A stretch of 27,920 bases of DNA from an uncultured Treponema sp. (lineage in GTDB: Bacteria; Spirochaetota; Spirochaetia; Treponematales; Treponemataceae), in assembly GCA_937902445.1 (NCBI GenBank), contig CALELJ010000305.1, positions 1-27,920 of the forward strand, written 5' to 3'. A program made the translations under genes and the position numbers. Positions 1 to 9,700 of the stretch are shown one piece after another (the stretch's first letter is position 1; every line of letters starts with the position of its first letter). The notes under the pieces were generated by a model. It was not told the DNA's origin, did no database searches, and saw only the letters and a program-made list of their open reading frames with translations.

Positions 1-1366
1 CCCCCTCCCATTTGCCGGATGAAATTTTTATGTTTTCGTAAATCTCTTCCAGCTGTTCCTTTGAGCAGATGACGAGGGCTATGTATTCGTCGCCGCCGGT
101 TCTGTATACGTATCCGTATTGCTCCAGAGCTTCATTGAGACATTTTGCTGATGCGATTATCAGTTCGTCCCCTGCGGCGTGTCCCTTTGTGTCGTTGGCT
201 TTCTTCAATCCGTTAAGGTCAAATGAAATTATCGTGAAGTCTTCAGGAATACCGTCGGACTGGATTTTTTCGATTTCTTCTTCATAGGCGCGTCGGTTGA
301 AGAGTTTTGTAAGTTCGTCGGTGATGGAAATCTTGATGAGCTTTGATTCCCTGTTTTTTTCTTCCGTGCAGTCGGTGATTAAAATCTGGTGTCCCTGTTC
401 CTTGTTGTCGCAGAACATGGTGGTGTATGTGATTTTATAATACTGGTCATTCTTCTTGTAGTAGAATTCTGATTTGATATCTTTTTGGAAAAACTCGATC
501 CAGGTGCAAAGCTCATGGAGTTCCGCATTTGAGGAATCAACCTTTCTGTCGACCTTGAGCAGACTTAGCGGAGAATAGAATTCCTTTGCGCAGCTGTTGC
601 ATCCAAGGAAATGGAAATTCTTGTCAAAGGAAATTACACCCATGGTGTTGTTTTTCACAAAGGAATTGATTACCGTTCTGTCAGTATCGTAAAGGGCGAT
701 TTTGCCATCGATGATGTAGAATATGATTTCAGTGACAACATACCAGATTGGAGTGAGTTCAATAGAGAAAATTTTTCGGCCTACAAAATAGGACAGAAGG
801 CCAATCCCCATGATGATGAGAAGTTTCATCACGTTGCTGATGGACACATCTTTCTTTTTTGCAATGGCAATGTAGAATGCGGCAAAGCAAATTAAATAGT
901 AGAAAATCAGCAGGGCATAGAAGAAGTAATGTGCAGCTCCATAGTCACGGAACAGTTTTAAATTTCCGCCTTCGTTGACAAGATAGACATGCCTGTAGAA
1001 AATCGGACTGTATCCGATGGTGAAAGTCGTGCAGAAAATTATTGAACTTGAAAGGAAGAGAAGAATTTTAAATGCTTTTTTGATTCTTATTTTGCAAAGA
1101 TACAGTGTGCAGAACAGAAGCGATAAAGTTGCGTAACAGCCACCAAGATATGAGATCTGCTGTGCAAAAACCGCGTGCTCCAGAACTGTGGCTATGCTTC
1201 TTTGCCATAAGCCCAGATTTGTTATTGAAGTGAATATGTAGAAAAGTGTGAAGTCCAGCGTATGGTGGAAATTTGACTTGAACAAAAAAGCCATCGTCAG
1301 GAAAACTGAGAAAGAAAAACAGATAAAATAGTAGTTCAGGAAAAATCCCGGTTCAATATATTCCAT
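1..1366 (-). CDS. Membrane GGDEF protein (probable diguanylate cyclase), 3' end beyond the window
   Basis: Reading the minus strand from an ATG at 1366 gives an open frame that runs off the left edge (455 codons visible). The first roughly 220 residues form about seven hydrophobic helices, like the 7TM sensor regions of bacterial kinases and cyclases. A PAS-like stretch follows (VISFDKNFHFLGCNSCAKEF), then a GGDEF domain with TDELTKLFNRRAYEEE, SFDLNGLKKANDTKGHAAGDE and the active-site motif GGDEY. Inference: synthesis of cyclic di-GMP at the inner membrane in response to an unknown signal. The RxxD inhibitory site normally five residues before the motif is absent (EQYGYVYRT precedes it). A TATAAT box lies only 8 bases before the ATG and no Shine-Dalgarno is visible. 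It is divergent from a second 7TM-GGDEF gene at 1576, which suggests an old duplication. Confidence 0.88.
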   Translation of the reverse strand, partial: MEYIEPGFFLNYYFICFSFSVFLTMAFLFKSNFHHTLDFTLFYIFTSITNLGLWQRSIATVLEHAVFAQQISYLGGCYATLSLLFCTLYLCKIRIKKAFKILLFLSSSIIFCTTFTIGYSPIFYRHVYLVNEGGNLKLFRDYGAAHYFFYALLIFYYLICFAAFYIAIAKKKDVSISNVMKLLIIMGIGLLSYFVGRKIFSIELTPIWYVVTEIIFYIIDGKIALYDTDRTVINSFVKNNTMGVISFDKNFHFLGCNSCAKEFYSPLSLLKVDRKVDSSNAELHELCTWIEFFQKDIKSEFYYKKNDQYYKITYTTMFCDNKEQGHQILITDCTEEKNRESKLIKISITDELTKLFNRRAYEEEIEKIQSDGIPEDFTIISFDLNGLKKANDTKGHAAGDELIIASAKCLNEALEQYGYVYRTGGDEYIALVICSKEQLEEIYENIKISSGKWEG

Positions 1367-1575
1367 ATGTTTTAATTATAACGCAGAATAACAGAAAAAC
1401 CTTTGTCGGGGAAAGAATCTGTGGCTGGGCATTTAGGAACACTGAGTGCAATGCTATATATTCATATATGAAGTATACAAATGTAAGTTCCTGGAAATGG
1501 CGTTTCCTGATTTGCATTTTGAGAGAATGTGTCTCATAATTAAAAGAGGGCAATGTCATTGTTCAGGAGTGTTTT
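1367..1575. promoter_or_regulatory. Divergent intergenic region between two GGDEF genes
   Basis: On the plus strand TTGCAT (1512-1517), a 17-base spacer and CATAAT (1535-1540) form a good sigma-70-type promoter for the gene at 1576, giving a leader of about 30 bases. On the minus strand TATAAT (1380-1375) sits just before the ATG at 1366, with no clear -35 element. No operator or riboswitch was recognised in the remainder. Confidence 0.5.
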
Positions 1576-3147
1576 GTGAGTATAGGCTATATTTATTCGG
1601 TTGTTGCATTTCTCGGCTTCTTCCAGCTTCAGCTTATCTTTAACCGCACAGTTAGAACCAGATACAAGGAAACAATCGATTATCCTTTCTGCAAACTGCT
1701 TTTTTTCTTTTCAATATTTTGTGTTGTTGATGCCCTATGGGGAATATGTGATGCAAGGGGATCTTTCATAACGCCTCTCCGGTTCACCATTGTCAGCTAT
1801 TGCTATCATACCATGAGCGCTCTTTCCGCATTTATCTGGTTTGGATACATAATCAGATATCTTGGACTCAGTGGAAAAATCAAGATCGTCTGCAACGTCA
1901 TCAGATGCGTTCTTATTGTACTTCAGTTTTCTATGATCGCATCCAACGGAATTACCGGTGGAGCCTTCAGCATCAATGAAGACCTTGAATATTTCATGGG
2001 CGACCTTCGTTTGTGTCTCTATTCGGCGCAATATACCTATTATGTTTTCATTCTTCTTCTTTCAACACTTTTCATGTTGTTTGGGGAAAGAAGCAGGCTC
2101 AGAATCTATCGCAATGTTTTTGTGTTTACCTTGATTCCTTTCATATTTGGAATCGGACAATATATTTTCTATGATGTCGCCATGTATTCCATGGGGTTCA
2201 TGATTTCCGCATTCATCATCTATGCGTACAATCTTACGGATATCCGTGAAAACTATCTTGCATCAATGGCTGAGGAATCAAGCCGCCACGCTGTTGTCGA
2301 TGTCATGACGGAACTTTTCAACCGCCGTGGATATGAGGAGGATCTTGCCACCTATCCTTCAGTTCCGCCTGAAAATGATTTTGTTTTTGTTTCCATGGAT
2401 CTTGATGGCCTTAAAAATGTAAATGATACACTTGGACATGAAGCAGGTGATGAACTGATCAAGGGTGCGGCCTCATGCATGAAGCGTGTCATGGGAAGCT
2501 ATGGTCGCCTCTATCGTGTTGGTGGTGATGAATTTTGTGCCATCATTTTTGCTAACAGCGACCGGCTTGAGGAAATAAAAAGTGATTTTGAATCTACTGT
2601 CAGCAAGTGGAAAGGCAGGCGTGTGAAGAGCCTTCATGTTTCATGGGGAGTTGTAACTAAACAAGAAGCTCCGGATAAGACTGTTGCCGAGATCGCAAAA
2701 CTTGCAGATGAAAAGATGTACAGGGCAAAGGCGGAATTCTATTCGGCTTATGGAATTGACAGGCAGGCTCAGGCAGAAGCCCTGGAGGCAATCTGCAGGC
2801 TCTATAAAAAAATTCTTAAGATCAACATAACTCTGGATTCATATGAGATAATCACAATGGATCCAAAGGAAAAGATAAATTCCATGGGATTTTCCGAGAA
2901 AATTTCTGAATGGTTCAAGGATTTTGGTCGTTCAGGTCAGGTGCACAAGGATGATCTTGAAAATTATTTGAGGAATACTTCCATAGAATATCTGAGAGAT
3001 ACTTTTGCACGTGGTAGATTGAGCGTGTGCATTCCGTACCGTCGCCGTACTGATTTTGGTTTTTCAAGCTGCATCATGGAAATTATTCCTGCAAGCGACT
3101 ATACGAATTCCAATCAGACTCTTTTCCTTTACGTAAAGGCTTTGTAA
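1576..3147 (+). CDS. Membrane GGDEF protein (probable diguanylate cyclase)
   Basis: The 523-residue protein starts at GTG, chosen because AGGAG (1565-1569) precedes it at good spacing. Residues 1-220 hold about seven membrane helices. A GGDEF domain follows at about 235-395, with VDVMTELFNRRGYEED, MDLDGLKNVNDTLGHEAGDE and an intact GGDEF at 316-320. The RxxD allosteric product-inhibition site is not present before the motif (SYGRLYRV). The last 120 residues (400-523) form an extra domain I do not recognise, possibly PAS-like. Known of the family: condensation of two GTP into cyclic di-GMP. The signal is unknown. It resembles the divergent gene at 1366 in architecture. The next gene begins 121 bases downstream and no strong terminator lies between. 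Confidence 0.9.
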   Translation: MSIGYIYSVVAFLGFFQLQLIFNRTVRTRYKETIDYPFCKLLFFFSIFCVVDALWGICDARGSFITPLRFTIVSYCYHTMSALSAFIWFGYIIRYLGLSGKIKIVCNVIRCVLIVLQFSMIASNGITGGAFSINEDLEYFMGDLRLCLYSAQYTYYVFILLLSTLFMLFGERSRLRIYRNVFVFTLIPFIFGIGQYIFYDVAMYSMGFMISAFIIYAYNLTDIRENYLASMAEESSRHAVVDVMTELFNRRGYEEDLATYPSVPPENDFVFVSMDLDGLKNVNDTLGHEAGDELIKGAASCMKRVMGSYGRLYRVGGDEFCAIIFANSDRLEEIKSDFESTVSKWKGRRVKSLHVSWGVVTKQEAPDKTVAEIAKLADEKMYRAKAEFYSAYGIDRQAQAEALEAICRLYKKILKINITLDSYEIITMDPKEKINSMGFSEKISEWFKDFGRSGQVHKDDLENYLRNTSIEYLRDTFARGRLSVCIPYRRRTDFGFSSCIMEIIPASDYTNSNQTLFLYVKAL

Positions 3148-3268
3148 AGCCGTTGCCGTCACTGGTCATTTTTGCCCTTATCAATGCATTTTTTTCCTCT
3201 TTGGAATTCCTGCTGTCTCATTGATGCTACTATTTTTTCAGTAGAAAAAAATAGAGAGGATTTGTGAC

Positions 3269-4066
3269 ATGGATTATGGAATGCCAACTTTAATTGAACT
3301 TAAGACCCTGGAGGAAAACTGCGCTTTGTGCCATGAACTTGGCCTGAACTTTGTTGAAATCAACATGAACTTTCCGGAGTATCAAAGCGATTTTTTTGAC
3401 GGGGAAAAATATGCTTCAATGAAAGAAAAATATGGCATTTACTTTACAATTCATCTTTCAGAAAACCTTGATGTTGCCGACGTGAATAAAAATGTCAGAC
3501 GTGCATGGCTTGAAACTGTTGAGGAAACCATTGCCTTTGCAAAAAGAATTTCCTGCCCTGTAATCAACATGCACCTGAATCATGGAATATTTGTTACGCT
3601 TCCTGATGAAAAAAAATATGTCTACGAAAATAAAAATGAAGAATATATGGATGCGCTTTCCACCTTCAGAAATCTGTGCGAAGAAAAAATAGGTGACAGC
3701 GGAATAAAAATCTGTCTTGAAAATACTGATGGATTCAGGGATTTTGAAAAACGGGCCATCAACCAGCTTCTGGCTTCCAGTTGTTTTGGGCTGACCTGGG
3801 ATGTAGGACACAGTATAAGTTGTGATGAAGTTGATATGGAATATCTTTTGTCCAATGTGGGCCATCTTCATCATTTTCACATTCACGACGGAACAAGAAA
3901 ATCCGGCGGTTCAAAATGCCACCTGGAACTTGGACGGGGAGAAATCAACCTGGATGCAAGAATCAGTCTTGCCAGGGAATGCAATGCGCGCTGTGTAATT
4001 GAAACTAAGACTGTTAAAGCTTTGAAAAATTCTATAGAATGGCTTTCATGCAAAGGGCTTCATTAA
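3269..4066 (+). CDS. Sugar phosphate isomerase/epimerase-like TIM-barrel protein
   Basis: This 265-residue protein has the pattern of the xylose isomerase-like / AP endonuclease 2 family. Short beta strands end in acidic or histidine residues that would bind a divalent metal: FVEINMNFPE, FTIHLSENLD, VINMHLNHG, ICLENTDGF, LTWDVGHS, HHFHIHDG and CVIETKT. The start ATG has GAGAGGA upstream. No signal peptide is present, so it should be cytoplasmic. The substrate cannot be read from the sequence; members include sugar isomerases, inosose dehydratases and endonuclease IV-like enzymes. The full DNA-repair signature of endonuclease IV is not evident, so a sugar isomerase/epimerase role is more likely. 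Its end overlaps the start of the VanZ-like gene, suggesting co-transcription. Confidence 0.8.
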   Translation: MDYGMPTLIELKTLEENCALCHELGLNFVEINMNFPEYQSDFFDGEKYASMKEKYGIYFTIHLSENLDVADVNKNVRRAWLETVEETIAFAKRISCPVINMHLNHGIFVTLPDEKKYVYENKNEEYMDALSTFRNLCEEKIGDSGIKICLENTDGFRDFEKRAINQLLASSCFGLTWDVGHSISCDEVDMEYLLSNVGHLHHFHIHDGTRKSGGSKCHLELGRGEINLDARISLARECNARCVIETKTVKALKNSIEWLSCKGLH

Positions 4067-4467
4067 GTAAAAGTAATATTCTCAGGGAAATTCTTGTAAG
4101 ACTTCCTTCTATTATAATCATGGCCATAAGCTGGTTTCTTTCATGCAAGGAAACTCTGCCGTCTCCAGGATTCAGCAATTCTGACAAGGTTGTTCACTTT
4201 GTCTGCTTTGGTGGACTGACATTTTTCTGGACCTTCTGGTTTTCCCGTAAAAAGTGGATTTCAAATCCTGTCAGGTATTTTATTTTTACCGTCGCCATTG
4301 TTTCGCTTTACGGAGTGGTTGATGAGATCCACCAGTCATTTGTTCCTGGACGTGAATGTTCTTTTTTTGACTGGCTTGCAGATACTACCGGCGCCTCCGC
4401 AGGAGTATTGTTCCGCCTGTTTCTCATAAAGAAAATTTTCAGGGAGAAGGAATCAAAAGGGCAGTAG
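4039..4467 (+). CDS. VanZ-like family membrane protein
   Basis: The 142-residue protein carries the VanZ-like pattern: a first helix (LPSIIIMAISWFLS), then DKVVHFVCFGGLTFFW, then GVVDEIHQSFVPGR followed by FDWLADTTGASAG. The Asp-Lys-His and Glu-x-x-Gln residues are the conserved core of the family. About four membrane helices are present. Known members include the teicoplanin-resistance protein VanZ, but most are uncharacterised, so resistance should not be assumed. The start overlaps the preceding gene by 28 bases; a second in-frame ATG at 4048 is an alternative and neither has a strong ribosome site. The end overlaps the convergent cysteine-cluster gene by 15 bases. Confidence 0.85.
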   Translation: MAFMQRASLSKSNILREILVRLPSIIIMAISWFLSCKETLPSPGFSNSDKVVHFVCFGGLTFFWTFWFSRKKWISNPVRYFIFTVAIVSLYGVVDEIHQSFVPGRECSFFDWLADTTGASAGVLFRLFLIKKIFREKESKGQ

Positions 4468-4938
4468 GCTGTCTGCGTCGGCTGAAATTTCTTCCCATTG
4501 ATCAAGCTGGATTGGAATGTTGTTTTTGTATTCTGATGCGGCCTGTAAAATTTCTTCCCTGGAGTGCAGTTTCCCGTGATTCATTCCGGGACAGTCTTTT
4601 GCACATTCATCCCAGGATGATTTTTCGGCGACCATCCAGTCCCAGAAAGGCCATGTTCTGCATTGTACCGGCCGGCCTTCGTATGCGGTGCACCCGTTGT
4701 TCCATAATACGCACTCGAGTTTTTTTGTTTCTATGAGGGCAAGCACGGTTTTCCCTTCGTAGTATTCAACCCATCTGCAATACTTTTCTGCAAAATCCTT
4801 TGCCTTTAACTTGAAGAACTGGCACAGGTTTATGAGATCCACTTTGGAAAGGTAGACAAATCCAGGTCCGTTTCCACAGCAGTAGGAACATCTTTTGCAT
4901 TCAAAATTCAGGCCCTTTTCATAGAAGCATTTTTCCAT
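4453..4938 (-). CDS. YkgJ-family cysteine cluster protein
   Basis: The 161-residue protein begins with a CxxCxxCC cluster (CKRCSYCCG, about residues 14-22), followed by GFVYLSKVDL. A second group of cysteines follows (LECVLWNNGCTAYEGRPVQCRTWPFW). This is the layout of the putative zinc- or iron-chelating family typified by YkgJ. The cysteines probably bind a metal or Fe-S centre; the physiological role is unknown. No signal peptide is seen. It converges with and slightly overlaps the VanZ-like gene, and is divergent from glyA with about 150 bases between starts. No Shine-Dalgarno is visible before the ATG. Confidence 0.85.
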   Translation of the reverse strand: MEKCFYEKGLNFECKRCSYCCGNGPGFVYLSKVDLINLCQFFKLKAKDFAEKYCRWVEYYEGKTVLALIETKKLECVLWNNGCTAYEGRPVQCRTWPFWDWMVAEKSSWDECAKDCPGMNHGKLHSREEILQAASEYKNNIPIQLDQWEEISADADSLLPF

Positions 4939-5087
4939 AAGTCTTGATTCTAGGTTATATGATTTCTTTTTTCAATCAAACAGCTAAAGAGCCTATCCAG
5001 GAATTGCCATTGAATAAATACTTAATTTTCTTTAGTATTGTTAAAAATCAAATTATTGTCATTACCGATGACGAAAAGAGGTATTTT

Positions 5088-6582
5088 ATGTCTACACCAT
5101 TGGAAAATTATCTTGCATCTTGCGGTAACATGCCAAATGCCGCAATGTGTGCTTACGTTGCTAACCTTCAGCAGGTAGCAGCTGTTGGTCCGGATATCGC
5201 CGCTTCAATCGTAAACGAACTTGAAAACCAGAGAAGCCACCTTAAGCTTGTTGCTTCTGAGAACTACTGTTCACTTTCAGTTCAGTCTGCAATGGGCAAC
5301 CTTCTTACTGACAAATACGCAGAAGGATATCCAGAACACAGATACTACGGCGGATGTGTAAACATCGATGCAGTTGAAAACACAGCAGCCCGTGAAGCAG
5401 AAAAACTCTTTGGTGCAGACTATGCATATGTTCAGCCACACTCAGGTGCAGACACAAACCTTGTTGCTTACTGGGCAATCCTCAGCGCAAAGGTTGAAAC
5501 TCCAACTCTCGAAGAACTTGGCGTAAAGTCACTCAACGACCTTACAGCTGAACAGTTCGACGACCTCCGCAAGAAGTTTGGAAACCAGAAGCTCATGGGC
5601 CTTGACTACTCATGCGGCGGTCACCTTACACACGGCTACAAGATGAACGTTTCTGCACGCATGTTTGAATCTCATCCATACGGTGTAGACGAAAAGACAG
5701 GTCTTCTTGACTACGATGCAATCGAAAAGCAGGCAATGGAAGTTAAGCCTCTCATTCTTTTGACAGGTTTCTCTGCATACCCACGCAAGATCGACTTCAA
5801 GAGATTCCGCCAGATCGCAGACAAGTGCGGTGCAGTCCTCATGGTAGACATGGCTCACTTTGCAGGTCTCGTTGCAGGTAAGGTATTCCAGGGTGACTAC
5901 GATCCAGTAAAATGGGCAGACATCGTTACAACAACAACACACAAGACACTCCGCGGTCCACGTGGTGCAATGATTCTCTGCAAGAAGGAATACATGGACT
6001 ATGTAAACAAGGGATGTCCAATGGTTCTCGGTGGTCCACTCGGTCACGTTATGGCTGCAAAGGCAATCGCTTTCAAGGAAGCAAACACACCAGAGTATCA
6101 GAAGTATGCACACAACGTTGCTGACAACGCTGCTTGCTGAATCCCTCAAGACATACAATATTCCTCTCCAGACAGGCGGCACAGACAACCACCTTATGCT
6201 CGCAGACGTTACAGTTTACGGACTTACAGGAAAGCAGGCAGAAGCCGCAATGTTTGAATGCGGAATCACAGCAAACGCAAACGCACTTCCTTACGACAAG
6301 AACGGCGCATGGTGGACATCTGGTGTTCGCCTTGGAACTCCAGCCCTCACAACTCTTGGCATGAACGAAGACGACATGAAGGAAGTTGCTTCCATCGTTG
6401 ACTTTGTCCTCAAGAACACAAAGCCTGGACTTACAAAGGAAGGAAAGCCAGCAAAGGGTAAGATCGACATCAGCGACGAAACAAAGAAGGCTGCACGCGA
6501 AAGAGTTAACAAGCTCCTTGGCGCACACGTTCTCTATCCTGAACTTGACCTGGACTTCCTCAAGAAGGAATTCGTTAAATAA
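5088..6582 (+). pseudogene. glyA: Serine hydroxymethyltransferase, interrupted by a frameshift
   Basis: The enzyme interconverts serine and glycine using tetrahydrofolate and pyridoxal phosphate. The ATG at 5088 has AGAGG upstream and gives MSTPLENYLASCGNMPNAAM, the long spirochaete-type GlyA start. Visible hallmarks are LVASENYCS, YAEGYPEHRYYGG, VQPHSGADTN, MVDMAHFAGLVAG and THKTLRGPRG with the PLP lysine at residue 286. The first frame stops at a TGA at 6138-6140, after DNAAC. The missing C-terminal third (LAESLKTYNIPLQTGGTDNH to the TAA at 6580-6582) continues in the +1 frame from about 6133. Family members read N-A-x-A-L-A-E here, so a net loss of 2 or 5 bases near 6132 fits best. Both halves keep strong highly-expressed-gene codon bias, so the lesion is very recent or a sequencing/assembly error. 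The intact product would be about 500 residues. Confidence 0.93.
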
Positions 6583-6609
6583 ACATTGGAATTTAAAATT
6601 CCCCTCATG

Positions 6610-6670
6610 AAATGCCGTTGCCGTGTGTAGCGCTTCACCTGTGGAGTCTACGGCAATGGCATTTTTTTTT
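6610..6670 (+). terminator. Rho-independent terminator after glyA
   Basis: A 15-bp stem (AAATGCCGTTGCCGT with ACGGCAATGGCATTT, one G-U pair) encloses a further imperfect stem (CTTCAC/GTGGAG) and is followed by a run of nine T. It separates glyA from the sensor cyclase. Confidence 0.9.
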
Positions 6671-6693
6671 GCGTTTCTGGAAATAGTTCCGTT

Positions 6694-6722
6694 CTTTCAA
6701 TTTCACAAAATTGTGTTATAAT
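6694..6722 (+). promoter_or_regulatory. Promoter of the sensor adenylate cyclase, adjacent to the ATG
   Basis: TATAAT at 6717-6722 is preceded by TTTCAA (6695-6700) at 16 bases. Transcription would be expected to start at about 6729, one base before the ATG at 6730. There is no Shine-Dalgarno (CAACCTC lies between), so a leaderless message is predicted. Confidence 0.6.
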
Positions 6723-6729
6723 CAACCTC

Positions 6730-9700
6730 ATGAATTTCAAGAGATTTATCACAGTTTTTACCGCATTTCAGCTTTCTGTTTTTAGTTTCATATTTGCACA
6801 GAATTTTCCTACAGATTACGTAAGCCATATCTGGACCGCAGCAGACGGTCTTCCGGGCAACACAATAACTGACATCATCCAGACAAGGGATGGTTATGTT
6901 TATATGGGAACCTATGATGGTCTTGTCCGTTTTGACGGAATCGATTTCAGCATCATAAACCGCAATACAGTCGATGACATGAGTTTCAGTTCAGCAAGAG
7001 TTGTATTCGAGGATTCAAAATGCAATCTCTGGGTAGGTTCAAACGACGAGGGTGTCACAAGAATCGGAGGCGGAACCATCGACAGCTACACTGTTAAAAA
7101 TGGAATGCCCAACAATTCCATCCGTGACATTGTTGAAGACAAGCTTGGCAACATCTGGATAGGAACAGCAGCCGGCATCGTGTACATTGACAGCGAAGGA
7201 AATGTCAGGACTCCTGATGGACTTGACAACATAGAAAGGGAACATGTTCTTGTAGTCTGCCTCTATCGTGATACAGCCGGAAGAATCTGGCTCAGTACAT
7301 CAAGGCATGGAGGAATTTATTTTTACAGCGAAGGTTCCTTCCACCGCTATGAGGGACTTGATTTTCTTGAAAAGCAATACGGAGACTTTACAGTGTCGGC
7401 AATCGGACAGGATGACGCCGGCAATTTCATATTTGGTATAAGCCAAAGAGGTGTAGTTTTCATAAGAAATGGTGTCCAGTTCAATAACGCACTTTCTTCC
7501 CAGATTCCGGACTGTCTGGTCAATGAAATCTATCTCGACCGTTCATCAAACCTCTGGTTTCTTTCAGACAAGGGCGTGTACCTTATGAGAAACGGAAAGG
7601 TTTCAAAATACACGGCGGAAATGGGACTTACGGACAACACCATCAACCACATTCTTGAGGACAGGGAAGGCAACATCTGGTTTGCCACCGACCGTGGTGG
7701 AGTCGAAAAACTTTCCCTTGGAAAATTCAATACTTATAAAACTCCTTCCGGTGTAAACGCCATCTGTCAGGATCTCAGCGGCAATGTATGGGTCGGAACT
7801 GACAATGGAATTCTGTGCTACAGGGATGAGGAACTGGTTGATGACCAGCTTTCAAGAATGACGAAGGGAATCCGAATCAGGCATATCGCACTTGCCCGTA
7901 ACGGAGATCTTCTTGTAAGCGCATATTCAAAGCTTGGACAGTTGAGAAAGACAAAGTCCGGAATACGCTCCTGGACAATGAAGGACGGACTTATCGGTGA
8001 CAAGATCCGTACCTGTATCGATGATAAAAACGGAAATCTCTGGATCGGTTCAACCACAGGTCTTTCATGTGTCTGCCCTGACGGCAAGATAAAGACATTC
8101 AACAGCGACCAGGGACTTTGCAACGACTACATAATGTGTCTCTTTGTCGATTCTGAAAACAGGCTTTGGATTGGAACGGACGGTGGCGGAATCGATGTCC
8201 TTGAGGATGACAAGGTTGTCCGTACTTTCAATACTCAGTCCGGCCTTAGCGGTAATGTTGTCTTCAAAATCAACCAGGATGAAAAAGGAATTTTCTGGTT
8301 CTGCACCGGAACGGGAATCTCAATGTTTGACGGAACTTCATTCAGGAATTTCAATGCTTCCGACGGTCTTGGTGTTGATACGATTTTCCAGATGATGGGA
8401 GACTACACGGAAACAATATGGATGACAAGCAACCGCGGAATTTCCGCCATATCAAAATCCGATTTTGAAAAATATATCGCCGGTGCAAAAAAGACACTGG
8501 ATCCAAAATTCTTTACAAAGAATGATGGTCTTAAAACTGGAGGTGTTACTTCCACATCACTTTCCATGAGGGACACTCTTGGAAGACTTTATTTTACACT
8601 CATTGACGGTTTTGCCATCTATGATCCGATAAAGGCAACAAGCAACAAGATTCTTCCAAACATTCATATTGAGCACTTGAATGTCAATGGAAAGAAAATC
8701 AATGTAAACGATAATGACAGCGTTGTCCTTCAGCCTGGTGTAAAAAGAATCGACATTACTTACACAGGTCTCAGCTTTGTTTCTTCGGAACTGGTGCGCT
8801 TCAAGACAATGCTTGAGGGATTTGACAAGGATTACTCCGACATAACTTCAATCAGAACCGTTTCCTACACAAACCTTAAGCCAGGCAACTACAGGTTCCT
8901 TGTAAAGGCTGCCAACAGCGACGGACTTTGGAGCGATGTTCCGGCTGTCGTCTCATTCAGAATTAAACCTTACATCTATCAGGTTCCGTTGTTCTGGGTT
9001 GTGGTGGCTCTGTTTGTAATAGGTACTGTAGTTTCATTCATCAAGGCAAGGGAAAAGGCAATGATGGTAAGACAGCTGCAGCTTGAGACCATGGTCAGCA
9101 TGAAGACCGTAGACCTTCAGATTGAAAAGGACAACTCAGACAGGCTTTTAAAGAACATCCTTCCTGATCCTATTGCGGAACGTCTTAAGGAAAACCAGTT
9201 TGGTGATCAGACAATAGCCGACAGCTTTGACGATGTAACGGTTCTTTTTGCCGATATCGTAGGTTTTACAAAAACCACCTCAAATCATTCGGCTGATGAT
9301 GTTGTCATGGCCCTTAACGACCTCTTCTCGAAATTCGATGACCGTGCGAAAGAAATGGGTGTTGAAAAAGTTAAGACTATTGGAGACTGCTACATGGCTG
9401 TCTGCGGACTTCCGGAACCTCGCGAAGGAAATGCACAGGTAATGGTTGATTTTGCCCGCGGCATGTATACGGACCTTTTTGAATACAATAAGACAGCAAA
9501 GATTCCTTTTGAAATCAGAATCGGAATCAACTGTGGGCCTGTTGTTGCCGGTGTCATCGGAAAATCAAAATTCATCTATGACCTTTGGGGTGATACGGTC
9601 AACGTTGCAAGCCGCATGGAATCCATCTGTACTCCAGGTCACATCATGGTGACAGAGGCTGTAAGAAATAAAACCATGTCCCACGTTACATTTGATGTTG

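Noticed and set aside
3150..3200. GCCGTTGCCGT after the second GGDEF gene, as in the glyA terminator
   Set aside because: No complementary arm follows, so it is not a terminator; probably a decayed copy or coincidence.
4039..4467. VanZ-like gene as a glycopeptide-resistance determinant
   Set aside because: It is a widespread uncharacterised membrane family; no other van genes are present.
4944..5087. Upstream in-frame extension of glyA from an ATG at 4944
   Set aside because: The extra 48 residues (MILGYMISFFNQTAKEP and onward) do not resemble GlyA; the ATG at 5088 has AGAGG and gives the family start.
4939..5087. Glycine or other riboswitch upstream of glyA
   Set aside because: Only short weak stems (AATACT/AGTATT, GTCAT/ATGAC) are present; no conserved aptamer core was recognised.
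6126..6142. Programmed +1 frameshift to express full GlyA
   Set aside because: No slippery codon lets the P-site tRNA re-pair (UGC to GCU is not cognate) and no Shine-Dalgarno-like stimulator is visible; family members need no frameshift.
5610..6528. Long minus-strand open frames inside glyA (192 and 151 residues)
   Set aside because: They are shadows of the biased codon usage of glyA, Cys/Val-rich with no family resemblance.
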